From the NCBI GenBank assembly GCA_039922875.1, contig JBDTDV010000022.1, forward strand, positions 1 to 26,342: a stretch of 26,342 nt of DNA. Reading direction: 5' to 3'. A model generated the notes under the pieces. The model was not told the origin of the DNA. It did no database searches and saw only the letters and a program-made list of their open reading frames with translations. The position numbers were made by a program, and so were the translations under genes. This DNA comes from JBDTDV01 sp039922875. GTDB taxonomy: Bacteria > Actinomycetota > Actinomycetes > Actinomycetales > Microbacteriaceae. Positions 1-7,125 of this stretch are shown piece after piece (position 1 is the stretch's first letter; every line of letters starts with the position of its first letter).

Positions 1-616
1 AGGTGCCGTTTTGGAAGTAGTTCGGCGCCGTTTCGGCCAGTATCGAACTGGTGACCAGTTCGTGTGATCCGGTCGCGTAGAGGTTACCGCTGGCTGCATC
101 GTACTCGGCAAGCGGAGTGCCCTTGAAAGAGAAGCTACCGCTCCAATCTGTGCAGAGGAACTCGGTGCCTCTCATCATTACCAGTGGAGAGTATGTGCGG
201 CTGCCGTAGTAGGACGTGATGGTGTCTGGGAGAGAGACGGGACCACCGAACCGATACGAGTGGTTGACACCGTCGCTACCGTAGAAGTCCACATACGCAT
301 TCGAGCCCCGTTGGAAAGTGCCGGAGGGTGACGGGCACCAGGCGTCCGCGTAGTCGGGGTAGAGCTCACAGGTCGAGGTGTAGGTTCCATCGGCGTTGAG
401 AGTGATCTGCCCGGTTCCGCCGTGCACGACGGTCCATTGCCCGTCGAGGTTGGTCACTGCTTGAGCAACTTGTGGCGCGGCCATCATGGCAAGACCCATT
501 GCCAGAGCGGAGGCTATGGCCAGGACCGCGCTTAGGCGCTTCTTGCGGCGTCGGCGTCGCGATCCGTCTGGTGGTTGATCTTCAGTGAGGCTTTGTGCTG
601 CCGGGGTGTGGAGCAT
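1..616 (-). CDS. Secreted protein of unknown function, 3' end outside the window
   Basis: Reading from an ATG at 616 gives 205 codons without a stop to the window edge. The start is supported by a GAAGGGAA-like ribosome binding site just upstream. The N-terminus is a clear Sec signal peptide: an arginine/lysine-rich stretch at residues 20-27, a hydrophobic core at about 28-47 and a likely cleavage after AQA at residue 53. The mature part is rich in Tyr, Gly, Ser and Thr, begins with TNLDGQWTVVHGG, and has three cysteines within the visible part (STCELY, AWCPS, FLCTD). The style suggests a beta-rich extracellular domain, but I recognise no family and assign no function. It is divergent from a broken regulator gene, and its own promoter and leader hairpin are intact, so it is probably expressed. 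The extent of the C-terminus is unknown. Confidence 0.8.
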   Translation of the reverse strand, partial: MLHTPAAQSLTEDQPPDGSRRRRRKKRLSAVLAIASALAMGLAMMAAPQVAQAVTNLDGQWTVVHGGTGQITLNADGTYTSTCELYPDYADAWCPSPSGTFQRGSNAYVDFYGSDGVNHSYRFGGPVSLPDTITSYYGSRTYSPLVMMRGTEFLCTDWSGSFSFKGTPLAEYDAASGNLYATGSHELVTSSILAETAPNYFQNGT

Positions 617-655
617 GGTGTTCCCTTCGTTCAGTCAGTAGCGAGGAGCCGAATT

Positions 656-674
656 GTGAGAGTAGAACTCTCAC
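656..674. repeat. Perfect 7-bp inverted repeat (GTGAGAG-N5-CTCTCAC) in the divergent intergenic region
   Basis: The arms at 656-662 and 668-674 are perfect reverse complements around a 5-nt centre. The site lies about 20-35 nt downstream of the predicted start of transcription of the secreted protein gene. It could be an operator of the neighbouring winged-helix regulator or a hairpin in the mRNA leader. The sequence shows the symmetry only; either role is inference. Confidence 0.5.
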
Positions 675-699
675 TATCATTAATGGACATTAGTTTTAG

Positions 700-727
700 A
701 GTGTAGCGCCTGTGAACTTACTGTCAA
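700..727 (-). promoter_or_regulatory. Sigma-70-type promoter for the secreted protein gene
   Basis: On the minus strand TTGACA (722-727) is followed after 16 nt by TACACT (700-705), a near-consensus housekeeping promoter. Transcription would begin near 693, leaving a leader of about 75 nt that contains the inverted repeat at 656-674. Confidence 0.65.
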
Positions 728-746
728 TACTTTTGAGTTATAGAAT
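718..746 (+). promoter_or_regulatory. Promoter for the regulator pseudogene
   Basis: TTACTG (718-723), 17 nt, then TAGAAT (741-746), which sits 5 nt before the ATG at 752. The transcript would be leaderless or nearly so. The -35 element overlaps the -35 of the opposing promoter at 722-727, so the two promoters should compete for RNA polymerase. Confidence 0.5.
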
Positions 747-751
747 TTGGC

Positions 752-1472
752 ATGGTCGATAAGGGTCCGTGGCTCGACCCAGACGTGTTGTCCCGATCGG
801 GCAGCCTGGATGATTCGGTGCGTCGACGACTCTTCGAGTACGTGCGCAATTGCGACCAGCCGGCAGGCAGGGACCAGGCGGCCGCGGCAGTCAGAATCAG
901 TCATCCGCTGGCCGCGTATCACCTGGACAAGCTGGTGAAGGCCGGACTGTTGCGTGCCGACTATGCCCGTTCCTCCGGCCGGAGCGGGCCCGGGCGCCGG
1001 GCACCCGGCGCCCGGCGCCCGGCGAAAATCTACAGTCGCTCCGGGGAAGAACTTGCCATGAGCGTGCCGCCACGCGACTACGAACTTCTGGCTCGGTTGC
1101 TGGTCTCGTCGGTGGACTGTGACCCCAGCGGTGCCGTGCGCGATGCCGTGAATCACGGCCACCTATGCGACGGGCCGGCACGTGGCCACGGCCTCGGCTG
1201 GTAACCTGCTGAAGGTTCTCAACGGCGGCGGCTATCAACCCCGAGCCGATCGGGACGGCCAGATCGAACTGCGCAATTGCCCCTTCCACTCCCTTTCCGA
1301 AGAACACCGAGACGTCGTCTGCAGCCTGAACCTGCATCTCATCAAAGGGGTCCTCGATGCCGGTGGCCATCGGCTGCAAGTGCCGAGTTGACCTTCCGGC
1401 CGAAATCGCTGCTGCGTCACCATCCACAACGCACAAACCACACCAAGCCCGAGTCCTGCCCGAGCGGGGTGA
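752..1472 (+). pseudogene. Broken winged-helix regulator of the SufR/COG2345 (ArsR-like) type
   Basis: The ATG frame at 752 encodes an N-terminal winged helix (LDDSVRRRLFEYV, then SHPLAAYHLDKLVKAGLLRA) and the wing with RPAKIYSRSG, and continues to about codon 130 before running into a stop at 1202-1204. The family's C-terminal half continues in the next frame from about 1152: LRNCPFHSLSEEHRDVVCSL followed by NLHLIKGVL. That frame has a TGA at 1389-1391, a short RVDLP segment is in a third frame, and the frame then resumes as NRCCVTIHNAQ to a stop at 1470-1472. The conserved cysteines (NCPFH, VVC, CC) match the Fe-S-sensing branch of this family. At least two indels plus a stop are needed, so no full-length protein is made. 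A truncated DNA-binding domain of 150 residues could still be translated. Sequencing error cannot be excluded without reads. Confidence 0.82.
990..1024. repeat. GC-only palindrome with 2-nt loop and three tandem CCCGGCG heptamers
   Basis: Positions 990-1001 and 1004-1015 are perfect 12-nt reverse complements separated by only CA. The right side contains three tandem CCCGGCG copies at 1004-1010, 1011-1017 and 1018-1024. It falls in the wing of the regulator, adding Arg/Pro/Gly residues before RPAKIY. Loss or gain of one heptamer would shift the frame. Confidence 0.8.
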
Positions 1473-1544
1473 TCCGAAGCCCTCGCTCGAGCGCGGGCCG
1501 GCACGCCGCATCCGACCGCCCGGGGTCTTGACAACGCGCCCGAG

Positions 1545-2054
1545 TTGCCGTACAGGCTGGGTGAGGCGTTCGACCCGGAAACCTTCCTCACCGACAACGG
1601 AACCCTATATTTGCTGGCGACCGGCGCCGGGGCCGGCGCATCCGCGGCCCTGGTCGCGGCCCTGGTCGCGGCACTGATCGTAGACCTCATCGAAACCGCC
1701 AGGCGACTCGCCGCCCGCTCCCCCGGTGCCCGACTCGACCCGCCGCTGCTCCTCGCACTGGATGAGATCGGCACCCTCGCACCGCTGCCGTCCTTGCTGC
1801 CGTTCGGCACCGGTGCGATCCTCATGCGCACCGCCGGGCCCATCATCGCTGAGTTGCGGCCGTGGACCCGCCGCCCGGACGCGAGGACGCTGCAATCGCA
1901 GCGGGCCGAGATCGAGGCCGTACTGCGATCCGGAGCCGGTATGGGAGCTGATGCGCACCTTCTGGCGGGAACGGCCGATTTCCGTCGTTTTTTGGACGCG
2001 TTTATGGACGCATCGCGGGATTTGAGCGCAGGAGAGGACAAAATAACCCCCTGA
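1545..2054 (+). pseudogene. Remnant of a VirD4/TraG-type conjugative coupling ATPase
   Basis: The open frame encodes FDPETFLTDNGTLYLLATG, an alanine-rich segment, then ARSPGARLDPPLLLALDEIG, which is the Walker B region of actinobacterial type IV secretion coupling proteins. It continues APLPSL and jumps straight to LPFGTGAILMRTAGPIIAELRPWTRRPDA, which in this family lies at the C-terminal end of the ATPase. The N-terminal membrane part, Walker A and the region between Walker B and the C-terminus are therefore absent: a 5' truncation plus an internal in-frame deletion joining two LPSL/LPFG-like sites. Coding-like sequence begins a little upstream (about 1521) directly after the regulator pseudogene. 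The last 40 or so codons (from AGMGADAHLL) look unrelated to the family. It cannot function as a DNA pump. No relaxase, integrase or other transfer gene is present in the window. Confidence 0.78.
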
Positions 2055-2076
2055 ATTCCGTGAAATTCAGGGGGTT
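2045..2076 (-). terminator. Rho-independent terminator of tRNA-Asn
   Basis: AACCCCCTGAATT (2045-2057) and AATTCAGGGGGTT (2064-2076) form a perfect 13-bp stem with a 6-nt loop. On the minus strand the stem is followed by ATTTTG. It lies 5 nt beyond the 3' end of the tRNA and also overlaps the stop codon of the coupling-protein remnant on the plus strand, so it may terminate both ways. Confidence 0.8.
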
Positions 2077-2081
2077 AAACG

Positions 2082-2154
2082 CTCCCCGACTTGGACTCGA
2101 ACCAAGAACCTGCCGGTTAACAGCCGGCTGCTCTGCCAATTGAGCTATCGAGGA
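2082..2154 (-). tRNA. tRNA-Asn (anticodon GTT)
   Basis: The 73-nt gene folds into a standard cloverleaf: acceptor arms TCCTCGA/TCGGGGA with one T-G pair, D-arm with AGCTCAATTGGCAGAGC, anticodon stem CCGGC/GCCGG enclosing CTGTTAA with anticodon GTT, and T-loop GTTCGAGTC. The 3' CCA is not encoded. The 3' end faces the conjugative-element remnant, the usual geometry of a tRNA used as an integration site. Confidence 0.95.
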
Positions 2155-2173
2155 ATGCTTGAACAGCGTTGCT

Positions 2174-2201
2174 ACTTTACCAAACGAATCTGCCAGTCCA
2201 A
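2174..2201 (-). promoter_or_regulatory. Promoter of tRNA-Asn
   Basis: TTGGAC (2196-2201), 16 nt, TAAAGT (2174-2179) on the minus strand, about 20 nt before the mature tRNA 5' end. Confidence 0.5.
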
Positions 2202-2281
2202 ACCGCGGCATGGGTTCCGTCATCGCGTTGCTTCATAAAGTAGCGGCATTCCGCACGTTCGGCACCCGTGCTCCGGCGAGC

Positions 2282-3151
2282 TCAGTGACCGGGTGGTCGC
2301 TGAACGGGCGGCTCCACGATGGCGATGGGTTCGGTGTGCAGCGCCGCTGCCAGGGTCGCCACATAGGGATGCTGCGGAGATTCCAGCACCGACTGGAGCG
2401 GTCCGAGCCCCACCAGTGAACCCTGGTGTAAAACGGCAACTCGATCGCTTAGCCTGCGCAGCACGGAAAGGTCGTGACTGATCAGAATGGCGGTGAACTC
2501 TCCAAGGCGCTTCAGCTCGCCGATCAGCTCGATCACCGCTGCGCGCACCGTGACGTCGATACCCGCGGTCGGTTCGTCGGCGATCAGGATCGATGGGCCA
2601 AGCACCAGAGTTTGCGCGAGCGCGACTCGCTGGCGCTGGCCGGAACTGATCTCGAACGGGTACTTCGTCATCACGCTCAGTGGAAGTTGAACGGCGTCAA
2701 GCATCGCTGCCACGCGAGAACCGGCTGCGGTGCTGCTGTATCGTCTGTCTCTGGAGTAGATCGGTGCGGCGATGTTGTCGGCAACGGTCAGCGTCGGTTC
2801 CAGGCGTTCGGCGGCATCCTGTTCGAGGAGGCCGACGGAGAAGGTGAGTCGGCGTAATCCGCGAGTGCGGATGCGACGGATCGCATGCCCCAGCACGGTG
2901 GCGTCGCCACCGGTGATCTGTGGCGCGACGTCCCCCGATCGCCCGGTGAACGCCTGCCCGGAGAGCACCCTGGCCAGGGTGGATTTCCCGGAACCGCTCT
3001 CGCCCATCAGTCCGATCACCTCACCGCGCTCGACTCGGAGGTCCACGCCGTGCAGGGCGACGCAGGAGGCGCTGGCGCCGTGGGACGGGTATTCCACGGT
3101 CAGGTCACTCACGGTGATCGCCGGATCGCCGGCCATTCCCGGATCGGCCAC
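2282..3151 (-). CDS. ABC transporter ATP-binding protein, third ATPase domain of the peptide importer operon
   Basis: A single nucleotide-binding domain of the oligopeptide/nickel importer class. With the GTG start at 3151 it has 289 residues, with Walker A GESGSGKS at about 50-57, signature SSGQRQR (one Ser instead of the usual SGGQ), Walker B ILIADEP followed by the D-loop, and the H-loop in LISHD. The C-terminal HPYVATLAAAL is the remnant of the HPYTxxLLxxxP motif typical of DppD/OppF-like proteins. The frame is open up to 3205, but that start would lie 50 nt inside the preceding gene. GTG at 3151 begins 2 nt after that gene's stop, which fits translational coupling; ATG at 3136 is an alternative. 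It is the last gene of the operon. Since the preceding gene already encodes two ATPase domains, this one may replace or alternate with one of them. Confidence 0.85.
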   Translation of the reverse strand: MADPGMAGDPAITVSDLTVEYPSHGASASCVALHGVDLRVERGEVIGLMGESGSGKSTLARVLSGQAFTGRSGDVAPQITGGDATVLGHAIRRIRTRGLRRLTFSVGLLEQDAAERLEPTLTVADNIAAPIYSRDRRYSSTAAGSRVAAMLDAVQLPLSVMTKYPFEISSGQRQRVALAQTLVLGPSILIADEPTAGIDVTVRAAVIELIGELKRLGEFTAILISHDLSVLRRLSDRVAVLHQGSLVGLGPLQSVLESPQHPYVATLAAALHTEPIAIVEPPVQRPPGH

Positions 3152-3153
3152 GG

Positions 3154-4842
3154 TCACTGCGCCGCCCGGATCGCGCGCAACTGTTCCCGACGCTCGGCCT
3201 GCCATACCGGATCGGGCACCGGTAGAGAGGCCAGCAGCCGCTGGGTATACGGATCCTTAGGCGAACCGAGGACTTCCTCTCCGGTACCCTCCTCGACCAA
3301 CCTGCCGTGATACAGGACCGCGATGCGATCGGCGAGGATGTCGACAACGGCCAGGTCGTGGCTGATGAACAAGGACGCGAACCCGAATTCCCGCTGCAAC
3401 TGCGCGAACAACTCCAACACCCTGGCCTGCACAGACACATCCAGCGCGGAGGTCGGCTCGTCGGCGATCAGTAGGGACGGTTCCAGCGCCAGCGCCCTGG
3501 CCAGGCTGGCCCGTTGCCGCTGGCCGCCGCTGAGTTCGTGCGGATAACGGTCACCGTACGCGTGCGGCAACTGCACTGCCTCGAGGAGCTCGTCCACCCG
3601 GGGGCGCGCCGCAGACGGATTCTCCGCCCGGCCGTGCACCACGAGTGGTTCCGCCACGCAATCGGCGATAGTCAGCAGCGGGTTGAAGCTCGATGCCGGG
3701 TCTTGGAAGACGAAGCCGATGTCGCTGCGCAACGGCTTGAACGCCCGTTCCCGAAAGCCGTTCATCTCCATCCCGAGGACGTGCAACGATCCGCCGGTTA
3801 CTCTGGTCAGCCCGCCGATTGCCCGCCCGATAGTGGTCTTGCCCGATCCGCTCTCGCCAACCAGTCCGAGGACTTCGCCGGGGCGGATCTGGAAGCTGAC
3901 TCCGTCAACCGCGACGAAGCCGGGCCGGCCGAGCCTGCCCGGGTACTGAATCCGCACGCCGTCCGCCACGACGACCGGTGCCTGTTCTTTCCAGTCGGCG
4001 GCCCGGGCTAAGGCTCGCTGCTTGGTCTGCACGGTACCCTGGCCAAGCGAGGGCACGGCGGCCAAGAGCCGCTTGGTATACGGATGCTGTGGCGAACCGA
4101 AAATGCTCAGCGCGTCGCCCTCTTCGACCACCTTGCCCTGGTACATCACCGCCACCCGATCGGCCAGGTCGGCGACCACCCCCATGTTGTGCGTGATCAG
4201 GACGATGGCCGTTCCGAAATCATCGCGGCAACTGCGCAGCAGGTCAAGGATCTCGGCCTGCACGGTGACGTCCAACGCCGTAGTGGGCTCGTCGGCGACG
4301 ATCAATCCTGGGTTCAGCACCAGCGCCATCGCGATCACCACCCGCTGCTTCTGACCGCCGGAGAATTGATGTGGATAGTACTTATACCGCTTCTGAGGCT
4401 CCGGGATGCCGACCCGGCCGAGGATCTCGATGACCTTCGCCTTCAACTCGGCCCGACCGTACCGGCCATGTGCCCGCAATCCCTCGGCGATCTGCCAGCC
4501 GATCGGGTAGACCGGATTCAGGGCCGTGGACGGTTCCTGAAAGACCATCGCCACGTCGGTGCCACGGATGGCGCGAAGCCGCCTTCCGCTGACGGCCACC
4601 ACATCTGTCTCCCGGGATCCGTCGGCACTGCTGAGGAACACCGCACCGGAGGAGGTGGCCGTTTCCGGCAAAAGCCCGAGGATGGTCTTGGCCGTCACGG
4701 TTTTACCGCTGCCGCTCTCGCCAACGATGGCGAGGATCTCACCGCGGGCGACCGAGAGGCTCACCCCGTCGACCGCCTTTACCGGGCCGGCATCCGTTGC
4801 GAATGACACACCGAGGTCTTCGATTCGAACGACGTCGCTCAT
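3154..4842 (-). CDS. Fused tandem ABC ATPase of a dipeptide/oligopeptide importer (DppD-DppF type)
   Basis: 562 residues with two complete ATPase domains in one chain. Domain 1 has Walker A GESGSGKT at 41-48, signature SGGQ at 161-164, Walker B ending in DE at 184-185, His at 218 and the peptide-importer motif QHPYTKRLL near 252-260. A linker of about 40 residues follows. Domain 2 has Walker A GESGSGKT at 329-336, SGGQRQR, LLIADEPTSALD, FISHD and a second KDPYTQRLL motif. Such fusions are common in actinobacterial peptide and nickel importers. The protein powers uptake at the inner face of the membrane with the two permeases encoded upstream. Its ATG overlaps the end of the second permease gene by 4 nt (ATGA). 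Confidence 0.93.
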   Translation of the reverse strand: MSDVVRIEDLGVSFATDAGPVKAVDGVSLSVARGEILAIVGESGSGKTVTAKTILGLLPETATSSGAVFLSSADGSRETDVVAVSGRRLRAIRGTDVAMVFQEPSTALNPVYPIGWQIAEGLRAHGRYGRAELKAKVIEILGRVGIPEPQKRYKYYPHQFSGGQKQRVVIAMALVLNPGLIVADEPTTALDVTVQAEILDLLRSCRDDFGTAIVLITHNMGVVADLADRVAVMYQGKVVEEGDALSIFGSPQHPYTKRLLAAVPSLGQGTVQTKQRALARAADWKEQAPVVVADGVRIQYPGRLGRPGFVAVDGVSFQIRPGEVLGLVGESGSGKTTIGRAIGGLTRVTGGSLHVLGMEMNGFRERAFKPLRSDIGFVFQDPASSFNPLLTIADCVAEPLVVHGRAENPSAARPRVDELLEAVQLPHAYGDRYPHELSGGQRQRASLARALALEPSLLIADEPTSALDVSVQARVLELFAQLQREFGFASLFISHDLAVVDILADRIAVLYHGRLVEEGTGEEVLGSPKDPYTQRLLASLPVPDPVWQAERREQLRAIRAAQ

Positions 4843-5927
4843 GGCTTGACCACGATCCCTTGCTCTGGGTAGGTTTCGCCGTCTTCCAAACCGTCCAGAC
4901 CACCCGGCCCGGCCGTCTGGATCCCACCGGGGACGACGGATGTCTCGGCGACTGTTCCGGAGGACTTCGCGACCGCGCGTCGGCCGCGAAGCCGGGGGTC
5001 AGCCAGGTCGTTCATACTCTCCCCGACCAGGGTCATCCCGAGCACCGCGAGCACGATTGCCAGGCCCGGATACAGCGCCGTCCACCAGATGCCGCTGGTG
5101 ACATCCGACACCGCCTTGTTCAAATCGAAGCCCCACTCTGCTGCGGCGGTCGGCTCGATTCCAAAGCCGAGGAAGCCGAGCCCCGCCAGGGTCAGGATCG
5201 CCTCGGAACAGTTCAGGGTGAAGATCAGCGGCAATGTTCTCGTTGAGTTCCGCAGCACGTGCCGGAACATGATCCTCAGGTTGCTGGCACCGACCACCTT
5301 TGCCGATTCCACATACGCCTCGGCCTTGATCCGTACCGCCTCGGCGCGGATTACCCGGAAATACTGCGGGATGAACACCACGGTGATCGAAATCGCAGCC
5401 GCCATGATTCCGCCCCAGAGACTGGACTGGCCGGCGCTGATCACGATCGACATCACGATCGCCAGCAACAGGGATGGAAACGCGTAGACGGCATCACTGA
5501 CCACGACGAGTACCCGGTCAAGCCAGCCGCCGAGGTATCCAGCAACCAGGCCGAGGAAAATCCCGGCGAAAATCGACAGCGCCACCGAAACGACGATGAC
5601 CCCGAGGGCGGTCTGGGTCCCCCAAATCACCCGGGACAGCACGTCGAAACCGCCGACGGTGGTTCCCCACGGATGCGCGGCGCTCGGGGGTTGCTGGGCC
5701 CCGAACAGCTGGCTTCCCTCGCGCAGCTGGGCGTAGCCGTACGGTGCGATCAGCGGCGCGACAATCGCGGTGAGGATAAAGATGATCGTGATCACCAGAC
5801 CGCCGACCAGCATCCCGCGCTGCAGTCCGACGCTCTGCCTGAATTGGTGCAAGATCGGGATGCGGCTCAGGATCTGCTTTGCATTGAAGTTCCTTGCTCG
5901 GGATTTTTCCAGGGTTGCGGAGGTCAT
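4839..5927 (-). CDS. Peptide ABC transporter permease, DppC type
   Basis: 362 residues of the binding-protein-dependent permease family, second subunit. A hydrophobic segment at about 39-62 starts the membrane part, followed by the DppC-like PSAAHPWGTTVGGFDVLSRV region, several further helices, and the EAA cytoplasmic loop in VESAKVVGASNLRIMFRHVL that docks on the ATPase. It ends in DPRLRGR plus a tail of about 35 residues that is longer than usual for the family. It starts 1 nt after the stop of the first permease and overlaps the fused ATPase gene by 4 nt, so translation of the operon is tightly coupled. Confidence 0.92.
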   Translation of the reverse strand: MTSATLEKSRARNFNAKQILSRIPILHQFRQSVGLQRGMLVGGLVITIIFILTAIVAPLIAPYGYAQLREGSQLFGAQQPPSAAHPWGTTVGGFDVLSRVIWGTQTALGVIVVSVALSIFAGIFLGLVAGYLGGWLDRVLVVVSDAVYAFPSLLLAIVMSIVISAGQSSLWGGIMAAAISITVVFIPQYFRVIRAEAVRIKAEAYVESAKVVGASNLRIMFRHVLRNSTRTLPLIFTLNCSEAILTLAGLGFLGFGIEPTAAAEWGFDLNKAVSDVTSGIWWTALYPGLAIVLAVLGMTLVGESMNDLADPRLRGRRAVAKSSGTVAETSVVPGGIQTAGPGGLDGLEDGETYPEQGIVVKP

Positions 5928-5928
5928 T

Positions 5929-7029
5929 TCAGTACCTCACTCTCGGGTCGATCAGGGCGGCGATGACGTCGACCACAAAATTGGTCACGGCAACGATCAC
6001 CGCCAGCATGACCACGATCCCTTGAACAGCGACGAAGTCCCGCGCCTTCAAGAACTCGGCAAGCTCGAAGCCGAGCCCCTTCCAACCGAACACGGTCTCG
6101 GTCAGGACAGCACCACCCAGCAGCAGGGCGATCTGCAGGCCGATGACGGTGATGATCGGGATTAGAGCCGGGCGATAGGCGTGCTTGCGCACCAACCGGA
6201 ATTCGCCGACCCCTCGGGAGCGGCCCGCATCGACGTAGTCCGTCGAGAGAGTGCCGATCACGTTGGTGCGCACCAGGCGGAGGAATACCCCAGCGGTGAG
6301 CAGACCAAGTGCAAGCGCCGGCAACACGGCGTGCAACAGCACGTCGCCGATAATCTCCGGGTCTCCGGTTTGAAAGGCGTCGATCAGGTAGATTCCGGTC
6401 TTGTTGGGCAGGAACTGCATCGTGAGTTCGCTAGAGGTGGATGCCCTCCCGGACACCGGCAACACATTGAGCCAAATCGAGAAGATCAGTTTAAGCAACA
6501 GTCCGGAGAAGAAGACCGGAGTCGCGTAGCACAGGATGGCGAAGACCCGCAGATTCGCGTCGAGTCCCCGGTCGCGGAAGTATGCGGCCAGCATTCCGAG
6601 CGGGATACCGACGATGAAAGCGACAATCAGAGCATAAAAGGCGAGCTCAGCAGTGGCGGTTCCATAGGTGAGCAGCACCTGGGTCACCGGCTGGTGCGTG
6701 CTCAGCGTGGTGCCGAAGTTGCCGGTGAAGACCTGGCCGATGTAATCGAAATATTGGATGATCAGGGGGCGGTCGTAACCGGCCTGATGGATCCTCTCGG
6801 CAAGCTGGGTCGTGGTGAGCCGACCACCGAGCGCGGCAGTTATCGGGTCGCCGGTTGAGCGCATCAGAACGAAGACCAGAGTAACCAGGATGAACACGGT
6901 CGGGATAATCAGCAGTGCCCGGACGAGCAGGTAGCGGCCGAGTCCGCCGCCGCGGGTTCTGGACTTCACTAACGCTGGAGGGGTCGTGCCGTCGGGAACC
7001 AGACCCGGCGTCGTGACAGTGGTGGTCAT
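5929..7029 (-). CDS. Peptide ABC transporter permease, DppB type
   Basis: About 366 residues from the ATG at 7029; a TTG three codons earlier (7038) is a possible alternative and neither has a convincing ribosome binding site. After a Thr/Pro-rich N-terminal tail of about 30 residues come GRYLLVRALLIIPTVF and LVFVLMRSTGDP, the typical DppB opening, then YDRPLIIQYFDYIGQV, several membrane helices and the EAA loop DYVDAGRSRGVGEF. The end DPRVRY is also typical. It forms the membrane channel with the DppC-type protein. It is separated from the binding-protein gene by 96 nt containing a small hairpin. Confidence 0.92.
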   Translation of the reverse strand: MTTTVTTPGLVPDGTTPPALVKSRTRGGGLGRYLLVRALLIIPTVFILVTLVFVLMRSTGDPITAALGGRLTTTQLAERIHQAGYDRPLIIQYFDYIGQVFTGNFGTTLSTHQPVTQVLLTYGTATAELAFYALIVAFIVGIPLGMLAAYFRDRGLDANLRVFAILCYATPVFFSGLLLKLIFSIWLNVLPVSGRASTSSELTMQFLPNKTGIYLIDAFQTGDPEIIGDVLLHAVLPALALGLLTAGVFLRLVRTNVIGTLSTDYVDAGRSRGVGEFRLVRKHAYRPALIPIITVIGLQIALLLGGAVLTETVFGWKGLGFELAEFLKARDFVAVQGIVVMLAVIVAVTNFVVDVIAALIDPRVRY

Positions 7030-7099
7030 ATATGCCAATCATTCGCGTGCTCGACACGGGAGGGGACGACCGGCTGTGCGCTGGTCGCCCCCAATAGTC

Positions 7100-7117
7100 G
7101 GTTAGGCGATTCTAACC
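7100..7117 (-). other. Hairpin between the binding-protein gene and the permease gene
   Basis: GGTTAG (7100-7105) and CTAACC (7112-7117) form a 6-bp stem with a 6-nt loop, 8 nt after the binding-protein stop codon. There is no T-tract. In ABC importer operons such hairpins often block 3' decay or cause partial termination, giving more binding protein than permease; that role here is inference. Confidence 0.45.
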
Positions 7118-7125
7118 TCTCGCCG

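Noticed and set aside
2002..2223. Open frame of 73 codons on the minus strand
   Set aside because: It is the translation of the tRNA-Asn gene (the IAQLAEQPAVN-type peptide), a well-known artefact.
3152..3205. Upstream start of the third ATPase gene
   Set aside because: It would overlap the preceding gene by about 50 nt and adds residues outside the ATPase domain; GTG at 3151 fits better.
7109..7114. TAGAAT on the minus strand upstream of the DppB-type gene
   Set aside because: It is part of the hairpin at 7100-7117 and is about 80 nt from the start codon without a -35 box; an internal promoter is possible but not supported.
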